Shown: positions 55,501 through 64,000 of the stretch, in pieces
How the letters are laid out: every line of letters starts with the position of its first letter
Numbering within the stretch: the stretch's first letter is position 1
Source: Gammaproteobacteria bacterium
Lineage (GTDB): Bacteria > Pseudomonadota > Gammaproteobacteria > Steroidobacterales > Woeseiaceae
Length of the DNA stretch: 64,000 nt
Direction of reading: 5' to 3'
Assembly: GCA_022600955.1 (NCBI GenBank)
Contig: JAHZJK010000016.1
Coordinates: forward strand, 35,637-99,636
The notes under the pieces: generated by a model
What the model was told of the DNA's origin: nothing
Database searches by the model: none
What the model saw: only the letters and a program-made list of their open reading frames with translations
Made by a program: the position numbers and the translations under genes

Positions 55501-57402
55501 TCAGGCGCTTTTCTTGAGCTGCCTTTTCTTCAAATGGATTAGCAGCAGAGATATGGCCGACGGCGTCATCCCCTCCAGCCGCGAAGCCTGCCCAAGTGTC
55601 ACCGGCCGCGCGTCGGAAAGTTTTTGCCGTGCTTCGTTGGAAAGGCCAGATACCCGCGCATAATCGATATCGTCGGGCAGGCGCAACGACTCTTGCCTGG
55701 CGTGTTTCGCCACCTCACGTTGCTGGCGGTCAATGTAACCTGCGTACTTGGCCTGGACTTCAAGCTGCAGTTCAACCTGCTCCCGCTGCTCTTCACTCGC
55801 AAGCCCTGTTGAATCGAACTCGCCCACCGTTGAAATACCAGCGACAGCTGCGTAACTGAGCTCGGGTCTGCGCAACAGGTCCGCGGCCGTTGCCTCGCGC
55901 GTAAGTTCTTTTCCGATAAGGATCCCGTCGTTCTCGGTCAAGAAGCCCGGCCGAATCATGATGCCCTCAAGTCGTGCCTGCTCCGCCGCCACTGCGGTGC
56001 GTTTCGCATCGAAAACGCTCATGCGTTCATCATCGACAATACCGAGCTCGCGGCCCTTCTCGGTCAGGCGCAAGTCAGCATTGTCTTCTCGCAGCATGAG
56101 GCGATACTCGGCGCGGCTGGTAAACATGCGGTACGGCTCACTGACGCCACGTGTAATCAGGTCATCTACGAGCACGCCCATGTATGCCTCGTGGCGTTGC
56201 GGAAACCATTCTTCCTGATCTCTGGCCCGGCGGGACGCGTTGATGCCCGCCAGCAAGCCCTGCGCACCCGCTTCTTCATAACCTGTGGTGCCATTGATCT
56301 GGCCCGCGAAAAACAAACCCTCGACATGCTTCGTCTCGAGTGTTGGCTTCAGGTCGCGCGGATCAAAATAGTCATACTCGATCGCATAACCCGGCTGCGT
56401 AATCACAGCATTTTCGAAACCAGTAATCGAATGCACGAATAGCTCCTGCGTTTTGGCAGGCAGGCTGGTCGAAATACCGTTCGGATAGACAACATCGGTC
56501 GTCAGCCCCTCCGGCTCGACGAAGATCTGGTGGGATGCTTTGTCGGCAAAACGAACAACTTTGTCTTCGATCGACGGACAATAGCGCGGCCCGACGCCCT
56601 CGATCATGCCGGTGTACATTGGCGACTGATCCAGGGCCCCACGAATTATCTCGTGTGTCGCTTCCGTGGTTTTTGTTATCCAGCAAGAAATCTGTTGCGG
56701 ATGATGGTGCCGCCGCCCGAGAAACGAAAACACCGGCACCGGCTCGTCACCAGGCTGTTCCTGCATCAGATCATAGTTAAGCGTCTTGCCATCAAGCCGC
56801 GGTGGCGTGCCGGTCTTCAGGCGTGCCACGTTGAAGGGTAGCTCGCGCAAACGCGCGGCCAGCCGGTTGGATGGGGCGTCGCCGACTCGACCTCCGGCCT
56901 GCTCTGTGTCGCCGACAAGAATTCGGCCACCGAGAAAGGTACCTACCGTCAGGACAACGGACTTGCCGAGAAATGATTCACCGCTCTCGGTTACCACGCC
57001 CGTCGCACGACCGCCATCAAAAAGCAGCTCACCCACGAGGCCCTCGAACACCGTAAGGTTTTGCTGTCGTTCGATGACATTACGAATGACCTGTCGGTAT
57101 ATCTCGCGGTCGGCCTGCGCACGTGTCGCTCGTACTGCCGGACCTTTCGAAGCGTTAAGTATCCGAAACTGGATGCCGGCCCTGTCGATCGCCTGAGCCA
57201 TCACGCCGCCCAGCGCGTCAATCTCCTTTGTCAGGTGCCCTTTGCCAATGCCGCCTATTGCCGGATTGCAGCTCATCTGGCCAAGCGTTGCGACACTTTG
57301 AGTAACGAGCAATGTACGCGTGCCCGCCCGTGCGGCGGCGAGGCAGGCCTCCGTGCCGGCGTGACCGCCACCGATCACTATTACGTCGTATTGCTCTGTC
57401 AT
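55501..57402 (-). CDS. mnmG: tRNA uridine-5-carboxymethylaminomethyl modification enzyme MnmG (GidA)
   Basis: 633 residues, standard length. FAD-dependent partner of MnmE in wobble-uridine modification. FAD site [21 protein letters not shown], then [48 protein letters not shown], and the C-terminal helical domain ([19 protein letters not shown]). The usual downstream neighbour rsmG is not adjacent: a peptide importer and the propionate region lie between. Confidence 0.98.
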   Translation of the reverse strand: MTEQYDVIVIGGGHAGTEACLAAARAGTRTLLVTQSVATLGQMSCNPAIGGIGKGHLTKEIDALGGVMAQAIDRAGIQFRILNASKGPAVRATRAQADREIYRQVIRNVIERQQNLTVFEGLVGELLFDGGRATGVVTESGESFLGKSVVLTVGTFLGGRILVGDTEQAGGRVGDAPSNRLAARLRELPFNVARLKTGTPPRLDGKTLNYDLMQEQPGDEPVPVFSFLGRRHHHPQQISCWITKTTEATHEIIRGALDQSPMYTGMIEGVGPRYCPSIEDKVVRFADKASHQIFVEPEGLTTDVVYPNGISTSLPAKTQELFVHSITGFENAVITQPGYAIEYDYFDPRDLKPTLETKHVEGLFFAGQINGTTGYEEAGAQGLLAGINASRRARDQEEWFPQRHEAYMGVLVDDLITRGVSEPYRMFTSRAEYRLMLREDNADLRLTEKGRELGIVDDERMSVFDAKRTAVAAEQARLEGIMIRPGFLTENDGILIGKELTREATAADLLRRPELSYAAVAGISTVGEFDSTGLASEEQREQVELQLEVQAKYAGYIDRQQREVAKHARQESLRLPDDIDYARVSGLSNEARQKLSDARPVTLGQASRLEGMTPSAISLLLIHLKKRQLKKSA

Positions 57403-57527
57403 TGGTCAAAAAGCATCCAATCCGGGGGGGCGCATTTTAGTCGCTGGACGCACCCATAACCAGCTTAACTTTACTATTTACAGGCGGTTGTCCAAGATAG
57501 CTCGCTGTTTCGCGCACAAGGCATGGC

Positions 57528-58982
57528 ATGCTCAAATCTCTCCCAACCGTACTGGCTGCACTGTTACTGACAGGCGCAGCACACGCACAAGCGCTCCAAC
57601 TGGAGGATTGCCGCATAAGCGCCGGTCCGGGCGCGCCGAGCATGAAGGCCCGCTGCGGCACCCTCACGCGACCACTGGATCCTGCTGGCGAGGTATCGGG
57701 GGAGATCGAACTGCGCGTCGCGGTGGTGCCAGCACTCAGCCTGACTCCCGAGCCGGATCCTGTCGTGCCGATCGCCGGGGGGCCGGGGCAGGGCTCCGTA
57801 CTTTTCTACACCTCGTACTCAAGCGCGTTTGAGGAAGTTCGGCGAAACCGCGACATATTGCTGGTCGATCAACGAGGCACTGGCGAGTCGGCAACGATGG
57901 ACTGCGAGTTCGACGACGATATTGTCGAGGGCCAGTACTCGACCGAATTGACTGTCAAGTACACACAGGAATGCCTTGACCGGCTGCCGTACGACGCGCG
58001 CTTTTTCACGACCAGTGTCGCTGTTACAGACCTGGAGGCGGTGCGCGCTGCGCTTGGCTATGCAACGCTGAATCTCTATGGCGTTTCCTACGGCTCGCGC
58101 GTCGCGCAACACTTCGCCCGTCAGTACCCGGACAGTACGCGCACGATAGTCATTGACGGCGTTGTGCCGCCGCAGGAGTCGCTGGGGCCCGAGATCGCCA
58201 CAGAAAGCCAGCGCGCAATCGACGACATCCTTGCGCGCTGCGCCGAAGACGACGACTGCAATGAACGATTCCCTGATGTACAGGATGACTTCACTCGCGT
58301 CGTTAAAGCTTTGCGCGACTCACCCGTGACGATCAGTGTCCCGCACCCCAATACCGGCCGCCCTGAGGAACTCCAGTTCGGCGAGGGGGAGTTTGCCACC
58401 GCAATTCGGCTGCTGGCCTATCGCCCTTATTCGATTGCGTTGATTCCACTAATGGTCAGCGAGGCCGGAGACGGAAACTTTGTACCGCTCGGTTCGCAGT
58501 TTTCGATGACGCTGATTGCGTTGATGGATGCACTGTCGCTCGGTATGCACAACTCTGTGATGTGCACAGAGGACGTCCCGTTTTACGACACAAGCCGCAT
58601 CGACTACACAGCGATCGAGGCCAGCTATATGGGTACGTTCCAGCTTGAGGCGCTTGAGGCAATTTGTTCAGTCTGGCCACAGGGCCCTCTGGATTCCGGT
58701 TTCAAAGCACCGCTGAGTACCGATATTCCCGTGTTGCTATTGTCCGGCGACGCAGACCCGATTACGCCGCCACGCTACGCGGACCTCGCGATGGTCGACC
58801 TTACGAACGCAGTGCACCTGACGGGTGTTCACCAGGGCCATGGCCAGCTCGGGGTTGGTTGCACGCCACGCCTGTTCGCCGAGTTTGTGGAAACGGCCGA
58901 CCCTGCGGCGCTCGACGCAAGCTGTATGGAGCGAAGTTTTGTAATGCCATTCTTCCTCGATTTTTCAGGACCGAAGCCATGA
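57528..58982 (+). CDS. TAP-like alpha/beta hydrolase, secreted
   Basis: 484 residues with a signal peptide (LKSLPTVLAALLLTGAAHAQA). Alpha/beta-hydrolase fold with the oxyanion segment IAGGPGQGS, VDQRGTGES, nucleophile Ser in LYGVSYGSR, and the C-terminal TAP-like region with LLLSGDADPITPP (acid) and HQGHGQLG (His). Resembles proline-iminopeptidase or tripeptidyl aminopeptidases that act on short peptides in the periplasm. Its stop overlaps the ABC-ATPase start by 4 bases (ATGA), so it is translationally coupled to the exporter genes. Confidence 0.9.
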   Translation: MLKSLPTVLAALLLTGAAHAQALQLEDCRISAGPGAPSMKARCGTLTRPLDPAGEVSGEIELRVAVVPALSLTPEPDPVVPIAGGPGQGSVLFYTSYSSAFEEVRRNRDILLVDQRGTGESATMDCEFDDDIVEGQYSTELTVKYTQECLDRLPYDARFFTTSVAVTDLEAVRAALGYATLNLYGVSYGSRVAQHFARQYPDSTRTIVIDGVVPPQESLGPEIATESQRAIDDILARCAEDDDCNERFPDVQDDFTRVVKALRDSPVTISVPHPNTGRPEELQFGEGEFATAIRLLAYRPYSIALIPLMVSEAGDGNFVPLGSQFSMTLIALMDALSLGMHNSVMCTEDVPFYDTSRIDYTAIEASYMGTFQLEALEAICSVWPQGPLDSGFKAPLSTDIPVLLLSGDADPITPPRYADLAMVDLTNAVHLTGVHQGHGQLGVGCTPRLFAEFVETADPAALDASCMERSFVMPFFLDFSGPKP

Positions 58983-59707
58983 TAAAAGTCGACGGCATCC
59001 ATAAATCTTTCGGCAAAGTGCACGCTGTGCGCGGCGTCAGCTTCGGGGCGCCCGACGGCAAGATCACGGGGCTCTTGGGCCCTAATGGCGCGGGCAAGTC
59101 AACCACGCTTCGCGTCCTGTACACGGTTCTGAAACCCGACCAGGGCAGCGCGAGTATCGACGGCTCTGATGTTGTTACCGACAGCCTCTCCGCGAGGCAA
59201 AAAATCGGCGCACTGCCGCACGGTGCGGGCCTTTATCCGCAGCTGACCGCGAGAGAGAACATTGCTTACTATGCGCGCCTGTGTGGGCTCGACAAGAGCG
59301 AAATTGACGACAAGGTTGCTGGCATGATCACGATGCTCGAGATTGAGGACTTTGCAGACCGGCGCACCAAGGGCTTTTCGCAAGGACAGCGCACCAAGAT
59401 TTCGCTGGCGCGAGCTCTCGTGCATGACCCGCAAAACGTGATCCTCGATGAGCCAACGAACGGACTTGATGTTATGGCGACGCGCTCTCTGCGACGCCTG
59501 ATTCTTAAACTCAAGGACGCCGGGCGTTGTGTACTGTTTTCGAGCCACGTCATGCAGGAGGTTGCCGCGCTGTGTGACGATATCTGCATAATCGCCAATG
59601 GGCAGGTCGCGATTGATGATTCGATTGACGGTATTCGCGAGCGAACCGGTCAGGAGGACCTCGAAGAGGCCTTCGTCACTGCGATACAGATGGTAGGAGA
59701 CGAATGA
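58979..59707 (+). CDS. natA: ABC transporter ATP-binding protein, NatA-like
   Basis: 242 residues from the ATG at 58979. Single ABC module: Walker A GPNGAGKSTTLR, signature SQGQRTKISLARAL, Walker B VILDEPTNGLD, and switch His in FSSHV. NatA-type ATPases pair with an ABC-2 permease for sodium or other export. The Q-loop reads LPHGAGLYPQ, as in the NatA group where Gln is not the aligned residue. Overlaps both neighbours by 4 bases. Confidence 0.9.
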   Translation: MIKVDGIHKSFGKVHAVRGVSFGAPDGKITGLLGPNGAGKSTTLRVLYTVLKPDQGSASIDGSDVVTDSLSARQKIGALPHGAGLYPQLTARENIAYYARLCGLDKSEIDDKVAGMITMLEIEDFADRRTKGFSQGQRTKISLARALVHDPQNVILDEPTNGLDVMATRSLRRLILKLKDAGRCVLFSSHVMQEVAALCDDICIIANGQVAIDDSIDGIRERTGQEDLEEAFVTAIQMVGDE

Positions 59708-60885
59708 TGCGCACACTGTTTACCGTCTTCTTCAAAGAAATCCTCGACAATATTCGTGACCGGCGCACGCTTGCTTCGGCGCTGATCATGGGCCCGATCT
59801 TCGGACCCGTCATGTTTGCTTTTGTCATCAACATGTCGATCGACCGTGCGCTCGATGACGCCGAAAGCACCATGGAGCTGCCTGTCATCGGTCAGGAACA
59901 TGCGCCGAACCTGATGCGCTTCCTCGAGAGCCGCAACATCGATATTGTCGCCGGGCCCGATCGTGCCGGTGGCGCGCAAGAAGCCGTCAAGACCGGCCTG
60001 CACGACGTTATCCTGGTTGTTCCCGAAGGTTTCGGCGAACAGCTGGCGGATACCATACCGGCCCGGGTCGAGCTGTATTCCGACGAAGCAAATTCTCAAG
60101 GCGAAAAAGAGTCGCGTCGCGCGCGCTATGCCTTGCAGGCGTACAACCAGCAACTTGCGGCCATTCGCATCACCGCGCGCGGCATTAATCCGTCTGTGCT
60201 TCGCCCCATAAACGTTGATGAGATTGATGTGTCCACGCCCAGTGGCCGCTCCGCCATGTTGCTGGGCATGATGAGTTATTTCTTTATTTTTGCGTTGCTC
60301 ATGGGCGGCATGTACCTGGCGATTGACACCACGGCAGGTGAACGCGAACGTGGCTCACTGGAGCCATTGTTGTCACTGCCGGTAACGCGTGGCCGGTTAA
60401 TCCTGGGCAAGATTCTCGCCACCTGCGTATTTATGGCTGCGTCATTGATGCTGAGCTTGCTGTCGTTCTATGTCGTCCTCGAGTTTATGCCGCTTGAACA
60501 GCTGGGCATGACGCCAAACTTCACTTTGCCCGTCGTCGCGGCAGCCTTCCTGCTGTTGCTGCCATTTATTTTGCTCGGCGCCGCGGTAATGACGCTTGTC
60601 GCCTCGTTTACGAAGAGCTACAAAGAAGCGCAAACCTGGCTCAGCGTGGTGCTGGTTGCACCGACCCTGCCGATTCTGATCGTTAGCATTCTTACGCTGC
60701 GGCCGAAACTCGAATTCATGTTCATCCCGTCGCTGAGCCAGCACCTGATTCTGGTCGATATGGTGAAAAATGAGCCGATAAACGGCCTACATGTCGCGAT
60801 CTCCGTGATAAGCACGCTTTTGCTGGGCGCGCTTCTGACCTGGGTCTGCGCGCGACTGTACCGCCGTGAGGGTTTGCTGGGCTAA
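59704..60885 (+). CDS. natB: ABC-2 type permease, NatB-like
   Basis: 393 residues. An N-terminal helix near residue 20-40 (RTLASALIMGPIFGPVMFAFVI), a long extracytoplasmic region (about 45-175) with DPxxx-like VRE mixture, then five or six clustered helices (YFFIFALLMGGMYLAID onward). Conserved ERGSLEPLLSLPVTRGRLILGK is the ABC-2/NatB signature. Works with NatA; the exported solute is unknown, sodium being the family precedent. Confidence 0.9.
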   Translation: MMRTLFTVFFKEILDNIRDRRTLASALIMGPIFGPVMFAFVINMSIDRALDDAESTMELPVIGQEHAPNLMRFLESRNIDIVAGPDRAGGAQEAVKTGLHDVILVVPEGFGEQLADTIPARVELYSDEANSQGEKESRRARYALQAYNQQLAAIRITARGINPSVLRPINVDEIDVSTPSGRSAMLLGMMSYFFIFALLMGGMYLAIDTTAGERERGSLEPLLSLPVTRGRLILGKILATCVFMAASLMLSLLSFYVVLEFMPLEQLGMTPNFTLPVVAAAFLLLLPFILLGAAVMTLVASFTKSYKEAQTWLSVVLVAPTLPILIVSILTLRPKLEFMFIPSLSQHLILVDMVKNEPINGLHVAISVISTLLLGALLTWVCARLYRREGLLG

Positions 60886-60948
60886 GCGCCGGTTGACAAT
60901 CTCGATGGTTTCTCCACCATGTAGGCCCCGGCGAAAAGAATAATTATT

Positions 60949-62625
60949 ATGGCTTTGTTCTCCGAATTACGGCGACGCAATGTATTAAAGGTTGCGTTGG
61001 TTTACCTGCTCGCCTGTGTCCTGATTATCTGGCTCGTTGGCGGACCGCTGACGTCGCTCGGTGTGTCCTCATGGGCCAATGAGTTTGTTGTGCTCGTTCT
61101 CCTTATCGGTTTTCCGGTAGCGCTGATTTTTGCGTGGACCTATGAGATCACTCCAACCGGCCTCAAGAAATCACTGGATGTCGAGCAGACCCAGTCCATC
61201 GTCTTTAAAACAGGCCAAAAGCTGAACGCCGCGATGGCCGTGCTTGCGGTTCTCGGCGTCATGGCGCTCATCGGCGAACGCCTGATGCCTACGTTCGAAT
61301 TTCCAAAGGTTCTCGAGCCTATTCTGCCCTTGCCACTGTACGAATCACCGAACAGCGCGAGCGTCCCCCAGGAGATTCGTTCTTACACGCTGGACAACGG
61401 ATTACGCATCATCGTTTGGCCGGACCATGACATCCCGAATGTCGTGATGTACAACTTCGTGCGTGCGGGTGGGCGCAACGAATACCCCGGCATCACCGGG
61501 CTCTCGCACTTTTTCGAACACATGATGTTTAATGGCACCAAGCGTCGCGCCCAGGGTGAGTTTGACGAGACCATGGAAGCGGCTGGCGGCGCAAACAATG
61601 CGTACACCTCTAACGACCTGACCGTGTATCAGGACTGGTTCCCGCGCTCGGCGCTTGAGACGATTTTCGATCTCGAGGCAGACCGGCTTGAGAACCTCGC
61701 CATTGAAGCCGAGGTCGTGGAGTCAGAGCGCGGCGTCGTTTACTCGGAGCGCCGCTTGCGCGTCGACAATGATAACTTCGGGCGTTTGTTTGAGCAGATG
61801 TTTGCTACGGCTTTTGTCGCGCATCCCTATCAGTTTCCGGTTATCGGCTGGCCATCGGATATCGAAAACTGGACGCTTGAAGACTTGGAGTCGTATTTCC
61901 GCACCTACTATGCGCCCAACAACCTGACCATGGTGTTCTCCGGCGACGTCTCCGCGGAAGAGATCTTCGTCATGGCCGATGAATATTTTGGACCGATCGC
62001 GTCTCAGCCTGAACCGCAGGCCGTTCGCACGGTCGAGCCTGAGCAGATGGGTGCGCGCCATTTGCTGATAGAAGCAGATGCGCCGACACCGTTGCTGCAC
62101 GTGGCGTTTCACGCCGGCAGTGCAACTGACCCCGAGACGCTGCCACTGAGCGTTCTGCTCAATATTATTTCCTCGGGTGCGTCGTCGCGACTGCATCAGC
62201 TGTTCGTTGAACAGGAACAGATTGCTCTTGGTGTTGGTGGGTTTCAGCTTGAGGGCTTCGACCCCGGGCTTGTATATTTTTACCTGACGCTGCCGCCCGA
62301 CGGCGAGCCTGCTGCTGTCGAGGCGCGCCTCCTTGAAGAACTGCAGCGCATCGCCACCGACGGAGTAACCGAAGCCGAGCTCGCCAAGGCCCGGAATATC
62401 ATGGTTGCTGACTACTGGCGGCAACTCGCAACCATAGACGGTAAGGCGTCGATAGTCGGCAATGCCGAGGTATTCCTGGGTGACTATGAGCGCGCGTTCG
62501 ATTTGCCGGACGAACTCGACGCCATCTCTATAGAGCAGCTTCGCGAGGTCGCGGAGAAGGTCTTCGACCAAAAGAAGATGACGGTTGGTGTATTGCGCTC
62601 GCCACAAGACGGGGGTAGCGAATAA
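60949..62625 (+). CDS. M16 zinc peptidase fused to a membrane-anchored N-terminal module
   Basis: 558 residues. The first 115 hold three hydrophobic stretches (about 13-32, 45-64, 95-113) and the motifs FSELRRRNVLKVALVYLL and FPVALIFAWTYEITPTGLKK, the module usually found at the N-terminus of TPR or adenylate-cyclase-like signalling proteins. From residue 140 an M16 domain follows: zinc motif HFFEH (187-191) with downstream Glu267 in VVYSERR. The second half is the inactive M16 repeat (from about 320). It would be an inner-membrane peptidase with an extracytoplasmic or cytoplasmic catalytic part, depending on topology. Translationally coupled to a second M16 gene (TAATG). Confidence 0.88.
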   Translation: MALFSELRRRNVLKVALVYLLACVLIIWLVGGPLTSLGVSSWANEFVVLVLLIGFPVALIFAWTYEITPTGLKKSLDVEQTQSIVFKTGQKLNAAMAVLAVLGVMALIGERLMPTFEFPKVLEPILPLPLYESPNSASVPQEIRSYTLDNGLRIIVWPDHDIPNVVMYNFVRAGGRNEYPGITGLSHFFEHMMFNGTKRRAQGEFDETMEAAGGANNAYTSNDLTVYQDWFPRSALETIFDLEADRLENLAIEAEVVESERGVVYSERRLRVDNDNFGRLFEQMFATAFVAHPYQFPVIGWPSDIENWTLEDLESYFRTYYAPNNLTMVFSGDVSAEEIFVMADEYFGPIASQPEPQAVRTVEPEQMGARHLLIEADAPTPLLHVAFHAGSATDPETLPLSVLLNIISSGASSRLHQLFVEQEQIALGVGGFQLEGFDPGLVYFYLTLPPDGEPAAVEARLLEELQRIATDGVTEAELAKARNIMVADYWRQLATIDGKASIVGNAEVFLGDYERAFDLPDELDAISIEQLREVAEKVFDQKKMTVGVLRSPQDGGSE

Positions 62626-64000
62626 TGATACGGATTAGCCAACTCACAATGGTCTGCGCCGCGCTTCTTCTGTCGGGCGTCGTTTTCGCGCAGAACGTCA
62701 CGCTGCCTGACGCAGAACGACTAGTGCTGGAAAACGGCACGGTGCTAATTCTGAACGAGAAACACGACGTTCCGCTGATCGGGCTGGAAGCAATTGCGCT
62801 CGGCGGAGCGGTCGCCGACAGCAAACACGGCACGGCCAGCCTGCTTGCAGAGCTTCTTGAGAAAGGCGCCGGCGAGCGTGGTTCGGCAGAGTTCGCAGAG
62901 GCCATTGCAGCAGTTGGCGGAGAGCTCAGTACCTCGGCAGGTGTGGAGAGCGTCAGCGTGTCTGCCGAGTTCATGGCTAAAGATGCTGCGCTCATGGTTG
63001 AGCTGGTTGCCGACTTATTACAACGGCCGGCGCTTAAGCGTGACGAGTTCGAGAAGCTGCGTGACCGTTCAGTCAATATCATTAAGGCCGCAAAGGGATC
63101 CGACCCTGGTAACCTGATGCCGAGTTACGCGAACGCCTTTTTGTTTGGCGAACACCCTTACGGGAACCCGGTTGGCGGCAGCGAGACTTCACTGGCAGCC
63201 ATTAGTCATGGCGATTTGCTCGCCTACTACAACGACGTGTTGGGAGGCGATCGCCTGATCGTCTCGGTTTCCGGTGCCTTTGAGACCGCGAAGATGCGCG
63301 AGCTTCTCACCGCGGCTTTCTCGGGTTGGCGCGCGGCGGCCGCAGCGTTGCCAGTGATATCGTCGCCGTCTCGCGCTGATGGCAATCGTGTATTCCTGAT
63401 CGACAAGCCAGGCGCCACGCAGACCTATTTTCGAATCGGCAACATCGGTGTTGCACGCAGCTTTAGCGGCCGCGCAGACCTGGATCTTGCCAATACGGTT
63501 TTCGGCGGTCGTTTCACATCTATGCTGATGACCGAGTTGCGCGTTAAGTCCGGACTCAGCTACAGCGCCCGCTCCGCCATGGCGCGCTACTCGCAACCGG
63601 GCTCCGCGTTCATCAGCTCTTTCACAGAAACCAGCACGACAGTTGAGGCCCTCGACGTTGCGCTCGGTACGCTTGCTCAGCTTCGTGACTCTGGCCTCGA
63701 TGCAGAGATGATCACGTCCGCCCGCAACTATGTCATGGGCCAGTTTCCGCCGCGCCTGGAAACGGCCGCTCAGCTTGCGGGTCAGTTTGCTGTGCTTGAG
63801 GCCTATGGGCTCGACGCGTCATACATCAACAACTATGGTGACGACCTTGCGGCCGTGACACCTGAGTCCATTGCGGCGGTAATTGACAGGGTCTATCCGA
63901 AAAGCGATGCGCTCGTATTCGTGATCCTCGGCGACGCCGACATCATTCGCGAACAGCTGGCGCAGTTTGGTCCGATCACAGAAATTGCGCTTTCGGCGCC
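62625..64000 (+). CDS. M16 peptidase-like partner without zinc motif, cut by window edge
   Basis: At least 458 residues, running off the window. A signal peptide (MIRISQLTMVCAALLLSGVVFAQ) is followed by an M16 repeat. The zinc position reads HGTASLLAELLEKGAG instead of HxxEH, so it is not a metalloenzyme by itself. The C-terminal substrate-binding pattern RVKSGLSYSARS, typical of the second M16 subunit, is kept. Such catalytic/non-catalytic pairs form two-subunit peptidases. Starts in the stop codon of the first M16 gene. Confidence 0.9.
   Translation, partial: MIRISQLTMVCAALLLSGVVFAQNVTLPDAERLVLENGTVLILNEKHDVPLIGLEAIALGGAVADSKHGTASLLAELLEKGAGERGSAEFAEAIAAVGGELSTSAGVESVSVSAEFMAKDAALMVELVADLLQRPALKRDEFEKLRDRSVNIIKAAKGSDPGNLMPSYANAFLFGEHPYGNPVGGSETSLAAISHGDLLAYYNDVLGGDRLIVSVSGAFETAKMRELLTAAFSGWRAAAAALPVISSPSRADGNRVFLIDKPGATQTYFRIGNIGVARSFSGRADLDLANTVFGGRFTSMLMTELRVKSGLSYSARSAMARYSQPGSAFISSFTETSTTVEALDVALGTLAQLRDSGLDAEMITSARNYVMGQFPPRLETAAQLAGQFAVLEAYGLDASYINNYGDDLAAVTPESIAAVIDRVYPKSDALVFVILGDADIIREQLAQFGPITEIALSA

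Overview
The window reads as a chromosomal segment of a Gram-negative gammaproteobacterium. Evidence: a complete F0F1 ATP synthase operon in the order atpIBEFHAGDC, with rsmG-parA-parB on one side and glmU-glmS on the other; a 2-methylcitrate operon (prpBCD); a c4-like dihaem cytochrome; a TonB-dependent receptor; and YjfI/YqiJ/YqiK-type envelope genes. I did not fix the genus; a marine, peptide- and propionate-using lineage such as Woeseiales is a guess. No rRNA, tRNA, CRISPR array, insertion sequence or prophage is visible. TTG and GTG starts are frequent.

Region 1 (1-2933) holds an aldehyde dehydrogenase cut by the window edge, an aspartate-dehydrogenase-like protein and a divergent DapA-family aldolase/lyase. 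Region 2 (3031-13591) is the most unusual part: a tight five-gene operon of a YjfI (DUF2170) protein, a PspA/IM30 protein, a YqiJ (NfeD-like) membrane protein, a YqiK flotillin and a 1748-residue AAA ATPase of the DUF3686 type. It is preceded by two TTACATGTAA palindromes next to the first start codon. It looks like a membrane-maintenance or envelope-stress machine. A convergent secreted protein carrying a TonB-box-like motif follows.

Region 3 (13726-22793) is a catabolic island: IclR regulator, PuuE-like deacetylase, Tat-exported M24 metallopeptidase homologue, and a four-gene operon of TonB receptor, flavin monooxygenase, Asp/Glu-racemase-fold enzyme and MFS transporter. A near-identical 17-bp sequence lies in the deacetylase/M24 intergenic region and before the TonB receptor, and a related palindrome lies before the IclR gene. 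Together they suggest one IclR regulon for uptake and breakdown of an unidentified compound.

Region 4 (23189-42266) is housekeeping: glmS, glmU, a small secreted protein, a cysM-like gene, a sodium:solute symporter, the atp operon with a clear promoter and terminator, an EAL-domain protein, parB, parA, rsmG and an S9 peptidase. Region 5 (42259-50353) is propionate metabolism (prpBCD with a perfect palindrome upstream of prpB), hslR, an acuI/yhdH reductase, an MBL hydrolase, a dihaem cytochrome c and a DUF945 protein. Region 6 (50310-64000) holds an oligopeptide ABC importer, mnmG (separated from its usual partner rsmG by about 15 kb), a TAP-type alpha/beta hydrolase coupled to a NatAB-type ABC exporter, and a pair of M16 peptidases. 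The first M16 protein carries an unusual N-terminal membrane module, and the second lacks the zinc motif and runs off the window.
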